From contig NC_037093.1 in assembly GCF_002994745.2 (NCBI RefSeq), positions 45,426,384 through 45,490,383 on the forward strand: a stretch of DNA of 64,000 nucleotides, read 5' to 3'. The notes beneath the pieces were generated by a model that was not told the origin of the DNA, searched no databases, and saw only the letters and a list, made by a program, of their open reading frames with translations. Shown one piece after another: positions 36,248 through 48,715 of the stretch (positions are counted from its first letter, which is position 1; each line of letters starts with the position of its first letter). Made by a program: the position numbers and the translations under genes. Source of the DNA: Rosa chinensis (lineage: Eukaryota > Streptophyta > Magnoliopsida > Rosales > Rosaceae).

Positions 36248-39068
36248 ATGGAGAAGGAAGATAAAGCCTACGAAGCTCATTGTTTAGTCGTATCGTTTCC
36301 AACTCAAGGCCACATTAATCCCATGCTCCAATTCTCCAAGCGCTTAGAGCGAAAAGGCCTCAAAGTTACACTGGTCACAACCCAATCATTTCACAAACGC
36401 TTGTCCTCGCCGTCCGCATCCATCACATTAGAGACCATCTCCGATGGCCACGACGAAGGTGGGTCCGCAGAAGCCGAGAGCATGGAAGCCTATCTGGATA
36501 GATTTCGTGAAGTCGGATCAAGGACCCTGACTAAGCTCATCGAGAAGCTCTCAGACTCGGGACATAAAGTTGATTGTATAGTTTATGATGCGTTTATTCC
36601 TTGGCCGCTGGAAGTGGCCAAAAGGTTTGGGATTGTTGGGGTAGCTTTCTTCACTCAGTCTTGTTCTGTTGACAACATATACTACAATGTCCAACAGGGT
36701 TTGCTCAAAGTTCCATGTACTAATGAGTCTGAGATTTTGCTCCCGGGAGTGCGAGTACCTCTTCGAGCTTCGGATATGCCTTCTTTTGTTTCCGTTCCCA
36801 GTCAGTACCCGGCTTTTCTTAGAATGGTTGTGGATCAGTTCTCCAATGTTGACAAAGCTGATTGGATCCTCTGCAACACATTTTATGACCTGGAAGTAGA
36901 GGTACTAATCAATTCACTCTCCGGTTTGTTCTAGGTTATATACTAGTGATCAACATAATTGGAAGTCATTTCCATGGTTTTATATGCATACCCTTCCTAA
37001 TTCATTGCTTATAATAATGTTACATTTTCCATCCTTTGGCTTGCTTTGGGACAGCTTAATTGATCGCCATTTCTAAAAAAAAATTAAAAAAAAAAAATTG
37101 TTAGAGTAAATGTCTATTCCTCTCACATAGCTTCTGTGAAGGAATACCGTATTATGAGGATCGTATATGCTTGATTGGTCAAACTACTTAATATAGCAGA
37201 TATATCCAAGGTTTCAAATTTCTTCGAAATTTCCATCAAAACTTCCGTAATTTTGAAGTACCGAAACAAAATGATTTCCGTCAGGAGTTTCCCGAAATTT
37301 TCCGTACATTTCCGCAAAATTCTTAATTTCCGAAATATCTACACACAAAAAATATATTTAAAAATTCATATGGAAATTTCAATGAAATTTATATGTCACC
37401 GACAATAAATTTTTTACTTCATACTTTCATAGAAAAAATATGAAATTTTGATTTTTTTTGTTTTTTTTTGCAATCAAGTTGAATACAACAAAAAACCTTT
37501 TTGCTTTTATCTGCTACAAAGTTGAATGCTCCAAACATAGTATGATTCCTTTTTTGCTTCGTCTCAAATGTCGTATGCTTCATACAATGAAACACCATAT
37601 TGTGTAATTCCACAATATCCGATATATAGATTGCATATGGGAAGAGATCAGTACACATACAATACCTTGTAATGAAGTACCAAAATTATTTCCAAAATTC
37701 ATGTACTTGGAAGCAGTATTGTATGATACTAAATAGAAGCTGTTCAACCAGCTACATCGAACCACATCATAGTAACTTTTATATTCCTTTTGTTATACTT
37801 GTTCATTTTCATTCACGGGATTTTGGTATCACGTCCCCCTCCTCCTCGGGCCCCGCCTGGTTGTAATTTTCTAATTATTAGTGAAAAAGGGGTGATGGTC
37901 AAGCCTACCATAAGGTTCCAACCATAAATAAAAAAGTAAATCACATTCACATTTATAATTACACATAGATAAAAACACTTGTTTAGCAACCTACTATAGT
38001 ACTAGTTAATTACATGTCCTTATTAAATATCACAATTCTATTATAAATGTATAATTTTAGGGATGTTACATTGTACATAGGTTTATTATATGTTAGTTTA
38101 GTCTATATAAAAGTTTCATTCCAAAATATCATTTTATAAATGCAATTAATGTGATTTTTTTATTTTTAACTAAAATTTCCACTAAAATCGAAACTTTCTC
38201 TAAAAATTTTCTTAAATTTAAAGTACCGAAATCGAAACCGAAACTAAAATTTGAATCCTTGGATATACCACATGGCTTGTCTAGTATGCGTAGTTACATA
38301 CTAATATATTATATTATATCAAATGAATTGTTGCTTACATGTGACTGTGGTTAAAAAATAATATACGTGTATACAATTTTTTTTTGTAAGACACTGTTCT
38401 AATACATTGTTGTGGCATAGGAGGCGGATTGGATGGCAAAGTTCTGGCCATTGAGGACGATCGGTCCAACTATACCATCCATGTATTTGGATAAACGACA
38501 CGAGGATGACAAAGAATATGGCTTCAGCCTCTTTAAGCCAAATAGTGATGCCTGCATGAAATGGCTAAAGGAACGACAAAAAGGATCAGTAGCTTATGTG
38601 TCATTTGGCAGCTTAGCAGAGCTTGGAGCCGAGCAAATGGAGGAACTGGGCTGGGGTTTAAAGAACAGCAACATCTACTTCTTGTGGGTGGTCAGAGAAA
38701 AAGAAGCAAACAAGCTTCCAAGAGGGTTTGCAGAGGCGATATCGGAGAAGGGTTTGGTGGTCTCATGGTGTCCCCAATTGGAGGTTTTGGCAACCGAAGC
38801 TGTTGGTTGTTTCGTTACACATTGCGGTTGGAACTCGACTTTGGAGGCATTGAGCTTAGGGGTTCCAATGGTTGCAGTGCCACAATGGACTGATCAGAGC
38901 ACTAATGCAAAGTATATCATGGATGTGTGGAAAATGGGGCTTAGAGCTCAAGCTGATGAGAAAGGGATAGTGAGGCGGGAAGAAATAGAATATTGTGTGA
39001 GAGATATTGGAGAGAGGGAGAGGGAAAGAGATACAAAAGAATGCTTGGAAGTGGAAAGAATTGGCTAG
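36248..39068 (+). CDS. UGT74-like UDP-glycosyltransferase, copy A (C-terminus frameshifted)
   Basis: Two exons, 36248-36901 and 38421-39068, joined in phase 0 at the standard UGT74 intron site (EVE/EADWMAK). The predicted protein is 433 aa. Family-1 UGTs move sugar from UDP-sugar to small acceptors in the cytosol. The N-terminal half binds the acceptor, with catalytic His22 (TQGHINPM) and partner Asp114 (VYDAF). The C-terminal half carries the 44-residue PSPG sugar-donor box (334-377, WCPQ to WTDQ) with HCGWNS intact. The conserved His in the box's LxH position is Thr343. Against copy B, a net 2-base loss near 39000 shifts the frame, and the last 50 or so residues are replaced by REREREDTK-type text ending at TAG. 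The lost C-terminal helix DNA remains out of frame to about 39140. Function is doubtful. Confidence 0.9.
37205..38263. mobile_element. Inverted-repeat element in the UGT copy A intron (1059 bp)
   Basis: Ends read TCCAAGGTTTCAAATTT and, inverted, TCCAAGGATTCAAATTT, flanked by TATA on both sides. The copy B intron (607 bp) lacks it, which accounts for most of the 1519-bp length here. The superfamily is not assigned, and the flank allows a TA-type target. The interior is rich in gaaatttccg variants. Confidence 0.7.
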
Positions 39069-39275
39069 AAAGGCTGTGGATAAAGGTGGAAGTTCTGATC
39101 GAAACATTGATGAGTTCATTGCAAAACTGGTTCAGCAATCAGCATGCACATGTAGCTAGCTAGCTAAGCTTTCAGCTACGGTGTTTCTGAAAATAGCCTA
39201 GCAATAATAATCGTTTAATTCTGTACAAGTTGATGTATCTTCATTTTATGTGTGCCTTGTTTGTGCAAATTAATT

Positions 39276-39281
39276 AATAAA
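39276..39281 (+). terminator. Possible poly-A signal of UGT copy A
   Basis: aataaa about 210 bases after the stop, in an AT-rich stretch. Confidence 0.35.
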
Positions 39282-39867
39282 ACGCAAACTATTTACTTAT
39301 TTAGCTTTGAAGTCAACAAGAATTATACTAATGATCAGAAATATCCGTTTTCATGTACCTTTAAGATTTGAAGCTTAGCCAAATTAATTTTTTTTTTTTC
39401 ACTCGTTTGATTTTTATTACGATAGATCATTTCAGTTCTATCACACAAATTATATGTGTGTTTGTGCACGTAATGACCAAACAAATTCGACTTGAATGAT
39501 TTTTAATTTGGATCAAGGATTATCCAAAAATGACACAATTAATGTATAGTTTCATGCACTCATTAAATTACATTCAAAGAGACAAGTTAAGACGTTCTCA
39601 TATTATTTAAAAGGAAAAAATTCAGTTTACTCCCCTGAACTTTGGACCTAAAATCAGACTGGTCCTTAAACTTTTTTTTTAATCAGACTGATCCCTGTAC
39701 TCTCAAACGACATCACCCAAGTCCAAATTTTCGACTATATATATGAACATGAGATCATGATTAAAAAAAAATCTTGAACAGTGAAACCCTTTGCCACTTA
39801 CCAGAATCCTATCACCGGTTTTTATTACCAGAATCCTATCACGCAAACTTTGAACAATATTATTTAA

Positions 39868-40957
39868 GGGTTTTTGTCCATTCACCCCATTTCTAGAGAT
39901 TCTTTTCCCACTTACCCCATTAAGTTTTTTTAATTCCATCTAACTCAAAACACTCTAATGAGGTATTCTCTAATACTACATTAAGATTTTTTTTTTTTTT
40001 TTTAATACCATTTCACCCTCACCTTTTTGTTACTTAGAGAGAGAGAGAGAGAGGGAGAGAGAGAGGAAATGGAAGAGAGAGAAACCATAGGAGACTTCGC
40101 CGGAACCCCGTCACCGGCCGTCGGATTTCTGCCAACTTTCACCAGAATCCTATCACCGGTGGTCAGATTCCGGTCACCGGCCGCCGCCCACCAGACTTTT
40201 CAGAAAACCTCACTGGAAATGTTTACTGCCCCAATAGACATCTATTGCCCCCCCCCCCCAATAGATGTATATCAGCCATGTATTACCCCCCAATAGACGT
40301 CTATTACCCCCAAATAGATGTATATTATTCTCCAATAGAACTTTCGGTTGCCAGAATATGAGCTAATCTCCCAAAATTTAGACAATAAAACTTTGTTTAA
40401 AGAAAAAAATGAAGAGATTATATCAATTTAAAAATGTCTATTGCCCCCCAATAGACATTCAGAATTGTTGTTTTTTCTTTTCCTTCTGTCCCATTACTTT
40501 AAAAAAAAAAAAAAATTTGATTGGGCACCCACGTCAATAGTTGGACACCATTCTCGCCAGTGCTTCGGAGCTCCGACTCCAAGATACCCTACCAGGTGTT
40601 GGACTCCGGCGAGGTAGCTTCGACCGGAGCTGCTTCGTCGTCTTCAGGAGTGGATGCTGCTTCTTCGATCGGCGCAGCAGACGGAAAAAAGAAAAAGAAA
40701 AGAAGAAGGCCAGATTGCCGAAATCGACCAGAAGCTCGGGGTTGTAAACAGAGGCATTTGCGGCACGCGCCAAGGCCTAAGGATGTCGGTGGCGGTCGCT
40801 CCCTATCTGAGTCGACTCAGCGCTCTGTGCTCGTCGCCGTCCCATCTCAATAGAGTCCTCGAACTACGGTGTCGTCTCTGGCCTCTGCGGTGCTCTCGAC
40901 CTCCAAGGCACTATCGTCTCATGATTCTGACAGCGGTGGCGCGCGACTCGGGGGGGG

Positions 40958-41036
<79 letters not shown>

Positions 41037-41194
41037 ATGAGAGAGAGGAGAGAGAAGATGACATAAGGTAGTTTATTAATTAGCCTGAGGGCAAAATTGT
41101 CATTTAGTTGTTAAATGGGTTAATGAGAATAAAAAACTGTTGCTGGGGTAAGTGAGATAATTTTTGCTCATTTTGGTGCTTTGGATCAAGACCC
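39868..41194. mobile_element. MULE 4 nested in MULE 3
   Basis: Ends GGGTTTTTGTCCATTCACC and, inverted, GGGTCTTGATCCAAAGCACC, with a shared cacttacccca block further in. TATTTAA flanks directly on both sides (39861-39867, 41195-41201). Inside are a Pro/Ser-rich frame starting MEERETIGDFAGTPSP (40069), degenerate repeats of ccaatagacatctatt at 40225-40330, and a GC-rich coding-like stretch at 40540-40950 that I cannot identify. It may be captured host DNA. Confidence 0.7.
40962..41031 (+). repeat. (GA)n microsatellite
   Basis: About 70 bases of GA repeat after a poly-G run. Open frames through it are low complexity. Confidence 0.95.
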
Positions 41195-42344
41195 TATTTA
41201 AATGGGTATTTTCATCAAACTATTCTTGAATATAGGTCATGTGCTCTGCACATGTCATTTTTTTTTTTTTTAAGAATAGATAATTTCATTACTTATCCAT
41301 GGCTAGAAGACACGTACATCAGATGCTGTCTTATACCTACACATGTCAGTTTTTAACAGAACATTAATGGAAGTTAGTGATAGGTACCATTTGAAATGAA
41401 ATCGAAAAGTTCAGGTACTGGTTGTGATCATTGAAGTTCAGGTACCATCGATAAGATAGAGGATAAGTTCATGTACCATTTGTGATAATCATGATTGATG
41501 TGGAGTCTGCAACCTTTTTGTTTGCTTAGAAGAGATGTCGCAAACTAGCCCGCATTTCCTTTGCCTCCATTGATTTCTCATGTTGGTCTATTTCCGACTA
41601 TATATATGAACATGAGATCATGATTCTTATTGTTGGGTATAACTGAATTCAAGTTTTGGTTGAATTTGGAGAATTGGAGTTTTGGGTTTTGTGGCTACTG
41701 CGTATTCATGGCTCTTGTTTCCGTTTCCGATCAAGTAACAATCCCAGAACAGAGTAAATTAGTTTGAACTGTTGTTCATGAAGTCATTATTGTTGATTAT
41801 ATTAATTTTGCATTGGAGTCACAGATTATTTGGGATAGAATGGAGAAATTTGAGTTGGAAAGCAAGAATTGAACGGGTTCGAATGATGAGCAATATAATT
41901 GTCAGTGTAATAGTGTTTTGAGTTATGGAGTTGAAATGGAATTTGAGTTAACTACATGTAAATTGACGAGGAAGATGGACAGTTTAGTGAAAAAAGAATA
42001 AGGGCTATCTGAGATTCAAGAGGAAGAAGATGAAGGTGAAACGCAGCATTGAGAGAGAGAGAGAGAGAGATATTTGAGAAAAAATAAAAATAAAAATAGA
42101 AATTATATTAAATTGGAAATGTCCATTCTGCCCTCCATAAGGGTTTAAAAATCTGAAATGCGGGCCCCCTTGTCAGCTCCAACGGTTATAGTGACGTCAC
42201 ATTTGGGAGCAAATTCAAAATTTGGACTCGAGTGATGTCGTTTGAGAGTACAGGGACCAGTTTGATTAAAAAAAAAGTTTAAGGACCAGTCTGATTTTAG
42301 GCCCAAAGTTCAGGGAGGTAAACTGAATTTAATCATATTTAAAA

Positions 42345-42665
42345 TGATATTTGCATTTCTAGAACTCCCATAAAAAATTGAAAATTATAATGGTAAAGTA
42401 GTGGTAAACTAAACAAGAAATGCTAGCTGAAAGCATGCATTACTTGTAATCTTACGTAATATTAGTAATTTAATCAGACTTTAGTGGCCTACACTTCTCA
42501 GTTTGGGCCTCATATTTATCCTATAAGAACTTTTTCGAAGTATATATATGCTAAAACTTCAGATTATAATAGCTCCTAGTTTTACTGATTTTTGTAGAAT
42601 AATTTCAAAGCAATATCGTTTTGTGTCTTGAAAGCAATGTTTTGTGTCTTGACAGCAATCCCACA
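42345..42665. other. Non-coding spacer
   Basis: AT-rich. Two close copies of tgttttgtgtcttgaaagca at 42617-42655. No gene. Confidence 0.5.
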
Positions 42666-43010
42666 TGTTGAGAATATATACATCTCATATGGAAAAAATG
42701 AGGCTTTGCCTATGGGTTTATAAGGGTTTAACCCACTTCATCCATTGTCAATTGATTTTGGATGTAAACCCTAGATTAATTTTATCACGATATCAGAACA
42801 GATCATCTCACATGTGCATGCCTCGAGGCCACAAGGGCTCCACGTTACTCAAAGTTGTCCACTTGTATGGCTTGAAAATTCACCACACGTGCGGAGGCGT
42901 GTTGAGAATATATGTCATCCCACATGGAAAAAAGACCTTCACCACACGGGTGAGGGCGTGTTGAGAATATATGCACATCTCACATTGGAAAAATGGTGTA
43001 ACGCTTCGGA
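42666..43010 (+). repeat. Remnant of a small Copia-type LTR element
   Basis: TGTTGAGAATATAT occurs three times (42666, 42900, 42959), each followed by a cca/tca-catggaaaaa-like stretch, as in many plant LTR starts. After the first copy, atcacgatatcagaacagat at about 42783 resembles a primer-binding site. I read it as a much-deleted LTR element with about 90 internal bases and a broken second LTR. Confidence 0.5.
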
Positions 43011-43221
43011 AGGAATACGTTACAGTGCTGCAAGCTTATGAACACGAGCCTGCAGCTTGTGCCACAAATCTCAGTATCTTTATAACCAGATGACCGATCC
43101 CACGGACCAACTACACAGCTTTATCTTATTTAGAATGATTACCAGGTAAGACGGTCAATTGCAAATAATGGGTTAGACACCCATATTTTCCTTCAAGTAG
43201 TAACCATCATAGCTGGTATTA

Positions 43222-45606
43222 GGGCAATTCCAACCATGGTATTAGGTCAATTGCAATTATAAGACCTTGCTTCTCCAACCTTATGTTTTTGGTGGATCTG
43301 GTCCTATTAATATGAGACTTGGGCTCATTTGGAGTCTCATATTTGAGACAAATCTAAGACCAAGACTCAGCACAGCGGCCTGGGACCACACTTTTTGATT
43401 TCTCAGCCCAACAATTGAAGTGACGAGCTGGATGACTTGGGTCGGCAGCACGCGTAGAAAGGAGAACAGGGGAGAAGGAAGACGCACCTACTTGCGCTGG
43501 AGAGAGAAAAAGCAGATGTAGGTGGTCTGCTTCAATGGACCCCGCAAGGCTCAGTTTGTTGGCTGCCGACCGTTGCATGTCCAAACGGTCACTAAATGCA
43601 TGGCTGAGATAGCTCCATTTTGAAAATGGACGGTCCGATGTTGCCTTTTTTTTTTTTACTGAACGGATCTATTTTAGATTTGATGGCTCAGATTTGAGGG
43701 AAAAAAAACTTATCAACGGCTCTTATTAAATGAAATGTTATTATTTAATTTTTGTTCCAAAAAAATACAAGAAAATTGCCAGAAAAAAATATACCCGTTG
43801 GAACTGTAAAATGTAGGAAATTTAGAAGAACCACCCCTGTAATACCCCGAAAAATCCAAATTAATTTCAGTGGATTTTTAAAAATGTTTTTGCAGTAGTA
43901 GGAGCGAGTACGAAGCTTCAAGAAGTTGTGGAATTAGTTAGAACGATTTTATTTTTGAAAACGAACGTTATTTAGGGGGTCTCAAAAAGTGACTTTTTAT
44001 ACGTGCGAAATTTGGGAAAACTTCCTTCAAAAAGTTGTAGAGCTCGTCGATATGATCTTGTGCATATGTGGAACGTAATATTTGGAGATCGTATGATTAA
44101 GTTATGAATTTTTGAAAATTGGGAATTTTCTATAAATATAAAAAAAAAATCCGAATTATTTCATTAAGGACGAAAAAATTTCAATTTTGCATTTTGGCCC
44201 CCGGTTTTCTCCCTTCTCTCTCTTCCGTTTCTCTTCAGTTCCGCTGGGTACCGACAAACCCGACCCGACAAGTTCTCTCTCCTCCGGTGTCCTCAGGCCA
44301 CCACCGGGCCCTCTCCGGACTCTTCACTGCACGCCCAGCCGCCCCCTGTCATCTATTCTCCGAGCCACTTCCCCCAGACCCGGATCGAAGACGCCCAGCC
44401 AAGCGAAATCGGACCCGACCCGATCTCCTACTTCCGGCAACCCCCCGACGGATTTCCTCTAGTTTTTGGGTTGTCCTCTGCCCCCTGATCATCCTTATAT
44501 CCTCCTTGCACGATGACTTTGAGTGTGGAGTGAAAGATCACGAGTTGAAGATTCGACGTCCCTGATTCGATCTGGAATCTGATCTGTGGCCGAGATTAAT
44601 CCAATTTCCAAGCTTGATCTAGGACGATATAGGCCAAACCAGACTTAGCTCCAGGTATTAAAGTTCATCAACTCTTCGTTTTGAAGAAGTTTGTAGTTGA
44701 CAACTTTTGCCTCAGAGGTTGTTGGCTGGCGTTGACCGCTCAGTTGACCACCGTCTAACCTCCGCTTGTGGCGGCGCGTCGGACCATATTTTGAGTTTTT
44801 ATTATCTAGGGGATGATCGACGCATCCATACAAGCGTTTTGATTATTACAAGGTCATTTTAGAAAAAGTCGATAAATAGTGGATTTACGTTTTGAAGTTA
44901 CTATTTAACATTTTTACGTTTTATCTTCGGTTTACAATTCGAGAAGATCCGACCGTCAGATTTACTTCAAATTTTAATATGTTGATCGTATGACTGTCCC
45001 GATAACTTTGTGTGGTCATGGGCGAAGATCCGACCTTTAGATCTTCGTATAATTGTGAAATAGTGATTTGGAAGGCGATTCATGAGAATCCGACCGTCGG
45101 ATTTTCATATAAATTTGTGGAGATGTTAGTAAAGGCGATTCAGGAAGATCCAACCGTTGGATCTTCGTGATAATTTAGGAGGATGATCCTAAAGGCGATC
45201 CGTGAGGATCCGACCGTTGGATTATCATTTAATTTTGATCCGACCGTTGGATTGTTGTTTAATTTTGTTTGAGTTGTTGGCTAAGTTAAGATAGTATTGG
45301 ATTAGGTGATCGACCGGTTGATTCGGCAGACGATTTATAAAATCGTTGTTGAGTTGTTAAGAAGACGCAGCTGGATTAGAGGTGAGTAAACCTCACATGG
45401 TTCATATTACGAACCAAAATTACTTTACTTATATCGTAATGGATTGAAAATGTTTTACGGAAATGAATATTTGTTTTAAAATACATGGGCTTGATCAACT
45501 ACGGTCCATAGGTAAGTAAAATGATTTAATTATACAAAATGAATTTCACGATTTTCTTGTGTGAACTATAGTTGGTATTAGTGGTCATTCATGAATGGGT
45601 GATTAC

Positions 45607-45645
<39 letters not shown>

Positions 45646-47321
45646 CGTGATTTTATAAGGAATGGTATGACTTTAAAATACGTAGATTGTTGATGATTTC
45701 ATTTGTATACTTGAATGGAAGAATTATTACCATGATTATTATGATAATTGGTATTGTTGTGAGTATGATTTCGGTGGAGACTTGATATTGCGAATCGGGA
45801 GGGATTCTGTTATATTTTGTTCTGCGGACTGGAACGTCCAAAGTTCAATGGTTATCATAACAAGAGTGGTTAGTTCTGAGGGCAGAAATGTCCAAAGTTC
45901 GATGGTTATCACTGTGATAAACGAAGTATTTGTTCTGCAGGTAGAGATGTCCAAAGTTCGACGGTTATAGTATTAACCGAAGTATATCAGATGCTTGCAC
46001 CTAGGCCAAGGTGACATGTAACGATTCAGATAGAGCCCTAGTCTGTTGTGGAAGTACGGTCATGGTGGTAACTGGGTTACTGCATCGTGAGTACTTAGTA
46101 CCACGTGAGTTGGGTTGGTGATTTAATTGTTGGGGTTATTGAGTGTGTTTGGATTATTGGATTGTTTTACTTGAATTAAATGATTTGTGACTTAATAAAT
46201 CAACCGTTCATTTCTTGTTTACTCATACGAGCTTTGCAAAAAGCTTACCGGGTTTTGTGTTGTTGCAATTCCCAGTACACTATTCAAACGGTGTAGCGGG
46301 TAATCCTACAGGACAGGAGAATCAGGAAGGTGATCGAGCTGTGTAGAGTAGCTGCTTGTGAGACTCTGAATTTCTGTTGTGAGGTTCGTTATGCTCGTTT
46401 AGAGTTTTATAATTTTACTTTGTACGAGTGAGTTGTAATAATTAACTCGAAGTTTCGAGATTTGAAATTTGAGTGCAAGTGGTGTGGTTGTTTCTGAGAA
46501 AAAAATTCAGAAAGTTGATTGTTGTAGTTGTATAATTCATGTTTCGGAATTGAATCTCTTATTCAAAATTCGGGGCGTGACAACCCCATTGTGAATCCTC
46601 ATCTTCCAGAGTTTGGATTTGCAAGGCAGCGGCAAACATCATCAAGGCTAGTCGACGGCCTCTTCTTAATCTTTCTGCAACCATATCATCAAACGATTCA
46701 TTACAGAAATGGTTTGACAAAATCAGAACAGAAAAGAAAGAAAGATTTGTGTGATTTGGATATGAGAAGTGTTTGTGAATTTGTGAGAGATGAGGATAAC
46801 AATGACCCCATATTTATGGACGGTTTGAGTTCATATCATTAGATAAGATATGACAAGTAGCGGACAATGACTTAACCGTAATTTGGACAGCCAATTAGAG
46901 ATTGACACGTGGCGCTGAAATCACATCGAAATTCGGCTGTTTGACATATATGCCGACACAAAACATCAAAATATCTTCTAAATAGTTAGATTCTTTGTCG
47001 TATGTGCCGACACTTTTGTCTTATATGACGACAAAAAAAAAACTTTTTTTTAATTCATTAAATAATAAGAATAATTTTTAAATATTATGATAAAATGTTA
47101 AATTATTTTTTTTACTTTATTTAATTAAATTAACATATTTTTAATATAATATTCATCAAAATTATACTCATATTATATTTTAGTCAAGAATAGTGAAAAT
47201 AGCACCCTCATATAGCACCTCATAGTTGGAGATGAGAATTGATTTCTATATGAATAGTGCAACAAGAGGGTGTTAAAATGAGAATAGCACCCCTAAATGA
47301 CGCCAATGGCCGGAGTTGCCC
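43222..47321. mobile_element. Possible TTA-flanked inverted-repeat element hosting a solo LTR
   Basis: Ends GGGCAATTCCAACCATGG and, inverted, GGGCAACTCCGGCCATTGG lie next to TTA on both sides. Without the solo LTR inside, the element would be about 1.35 kb. Similarity stops after about 18 bases, so the two ends could also belong to different elements. A frame at 46528-46842 is unidentified. Confidence 0.35.
43838..46582 (+). mobile_element. Solo LTR, Del/Tekay-like Gypsy family (2745 bp)
   Basis: Begins TGTAATACCCCGAAAA, ends TCGGGGCGTGACA, and is flanked by a perfect 5-bp repeat ACCCC (43833-43837, 46583-46587). No internal region follows, so it is the product of LTR-LTR recombination. It contains (TA)n at about 45608-45641, tandem copies of gatccgaccgttggat at 44945-45255, and three copies of gtccaaagttcgatggttat at 45835-45970. 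Open frames such as 44119-44565 are LTR sequence, not genes. Confidence 0.92.
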
Positions 47322-47460
47322 TTACGGTGGGTGATAAGGATTATACAGAGAGAAGAGTGAGAGATTGGTGAAGCTTTTAATTAATGAAACACAAGGGAGA
47401 GTAAACCGATTCGGTGAAGGAAGCTTTGGGTCTGGAATTTAGATTTTGCTGTCAATGCAT

Positions 47461-48611
47461 CAGGGGCGGATCCAGTATATAAGTGGGGCGGGCTCAAGCC
47501 CGTCCGAAAAATTTGGGCAAAAAAAAAAAACTAGATGTATATATATTTTTTTAGTTGGGTATTGTCTATAACTCCAGCCCAAGCCCGTCCAATTTTTTGT
47601 TTCTTGTTCACTCTACTAATCGACTAACTCGACTTCGATTCTTCCCTCGAGACTTCGACTACGCTCCCAGCCTCCGACCCCAGTTCGTCACTTCGTCTAA
47701 TCTAATCCGACCCTCGGCTGTCGACTCCTCACTCCTCCAGTCCTCCTCCTCCTCTAAACTTCTGCAAATTTGTAGCTTTGGCCTCTGGGAGTTCGATTCT
47801 TCGACTGCGCTCCAACCCCAGTTCGTCACTTCATCTAATCCGACCCTCGGGCCTCGGCTGTCGACTCCTCCAGTCCTCCTCCTCTTCTAAACTTCTGCAA
47901 ATCTGCAGCTCTGGCCTCTGGCATTCTCGGCTTCTCCAAGACATCAACATCAATTTGGGGCAATGATTCAATGTAAGATTTTGTTTAATTAATTGAATCA
48001 ATCCAATTTGGGGCAATTTATAGGGTATAAGGATTGATGTGAAATTCATGTTCGTAGGTTGTATTCAGGTGAAGATTTCATGGATTGAACTCATTGAAGA
48101 ATGAAGGTTGCGGACTTCGGGACTTGCGGTCAAATTTTCTTCGTCTCATCGTCTGGAATTCTGAAAATCTGGTATGCAAATCTGCAATTTATCATTTTAT
48201 TGTTTAATTGTTGTGGACTGTGGGTTAAATGTGATGTGGGTAAGTGGGTTTGAATGTTTGATTAATTGATTAAGTGGGTTTGAATGTTTGATTAATTGAT
48301 TAAGTGGACGATCTGACTGGAGAACTTATAAATGGAGGTATGATTGTATGAAATGGGAACATATATGTGATCTGTCACTGAATTGTGATTGATTTGTGTA
48401 AACTGTCAAGCGGTTTCATTGAACCAACCTATTTGCTGCTTTTTTTAGCTGCACTTGTTGTCTTGTTTGATATTCCAAGTCTGGAAATACGAAGTGAACA
48501 CAAAGGGATTAAGTGAATGTCTTGTTTGAGGGGTAAGGCTCACTACGTCCCCCCCTGACTAGGTGTATATTTTTCTTAATTAATAAAATTCTCTCGCACC
48601 GTCGAGATTCT

Positions 48612-48657
<46 letters not shown>

Positions 48658-48707
48658 GTTGAAGAAATCCCAACCCGCCCAAAATTTCAATCCTGGATCC
48701 GCCCCTG
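47461..48707. mobile_element. hAT non-autonomous element (TSD CAATGCAT)
   Basis: Both ends read CAGGGGCGGATCCAG inward. The 8-bp repeat CAATGCAT on both sides (47453-47460, 48708-48715) is perfect, as expected of hAT. It has no transposase. It includes a direct repeat of taagtgggtttgaatgtttg at 48240-48300 and a (TA)n/poly-T run at 48617-48658. Confidence 0.93.
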
Positions 48708-48715
48708 CAATGCAT

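Larger units (their letters stand above)
39613..42335. mobile_element. MULE 3 (2.7 kb, TSD TATTTAAAA)
   Basis: About 110-base inverted ends share AAATTCAGTTTAC and the GGACCAGT.TGATT region. The perfect 9-bp repeat TATTTAAAA flanks it (39604-39612, 42336-42344). It has no transposase and contains a second, nested element at 39868-41194. Confidence 0.88.

Noticed and set aside
40864..41066. Frames of Ser-Leu or Arg-Glu repeats
   Set aside because: Translation of the (GA)n microsatellite.
44119..44565. A 148-codon plus frame rich in Pro/Ser/Arg
   Set aside because: Inside the solo LTR at 43838-46582, with no motif.
47555..47966. Ser/Leu-rich frames of 62-111 codons
   Set aside because: Inside the hAT element, with repeated low-complexity text and no conserved domain.
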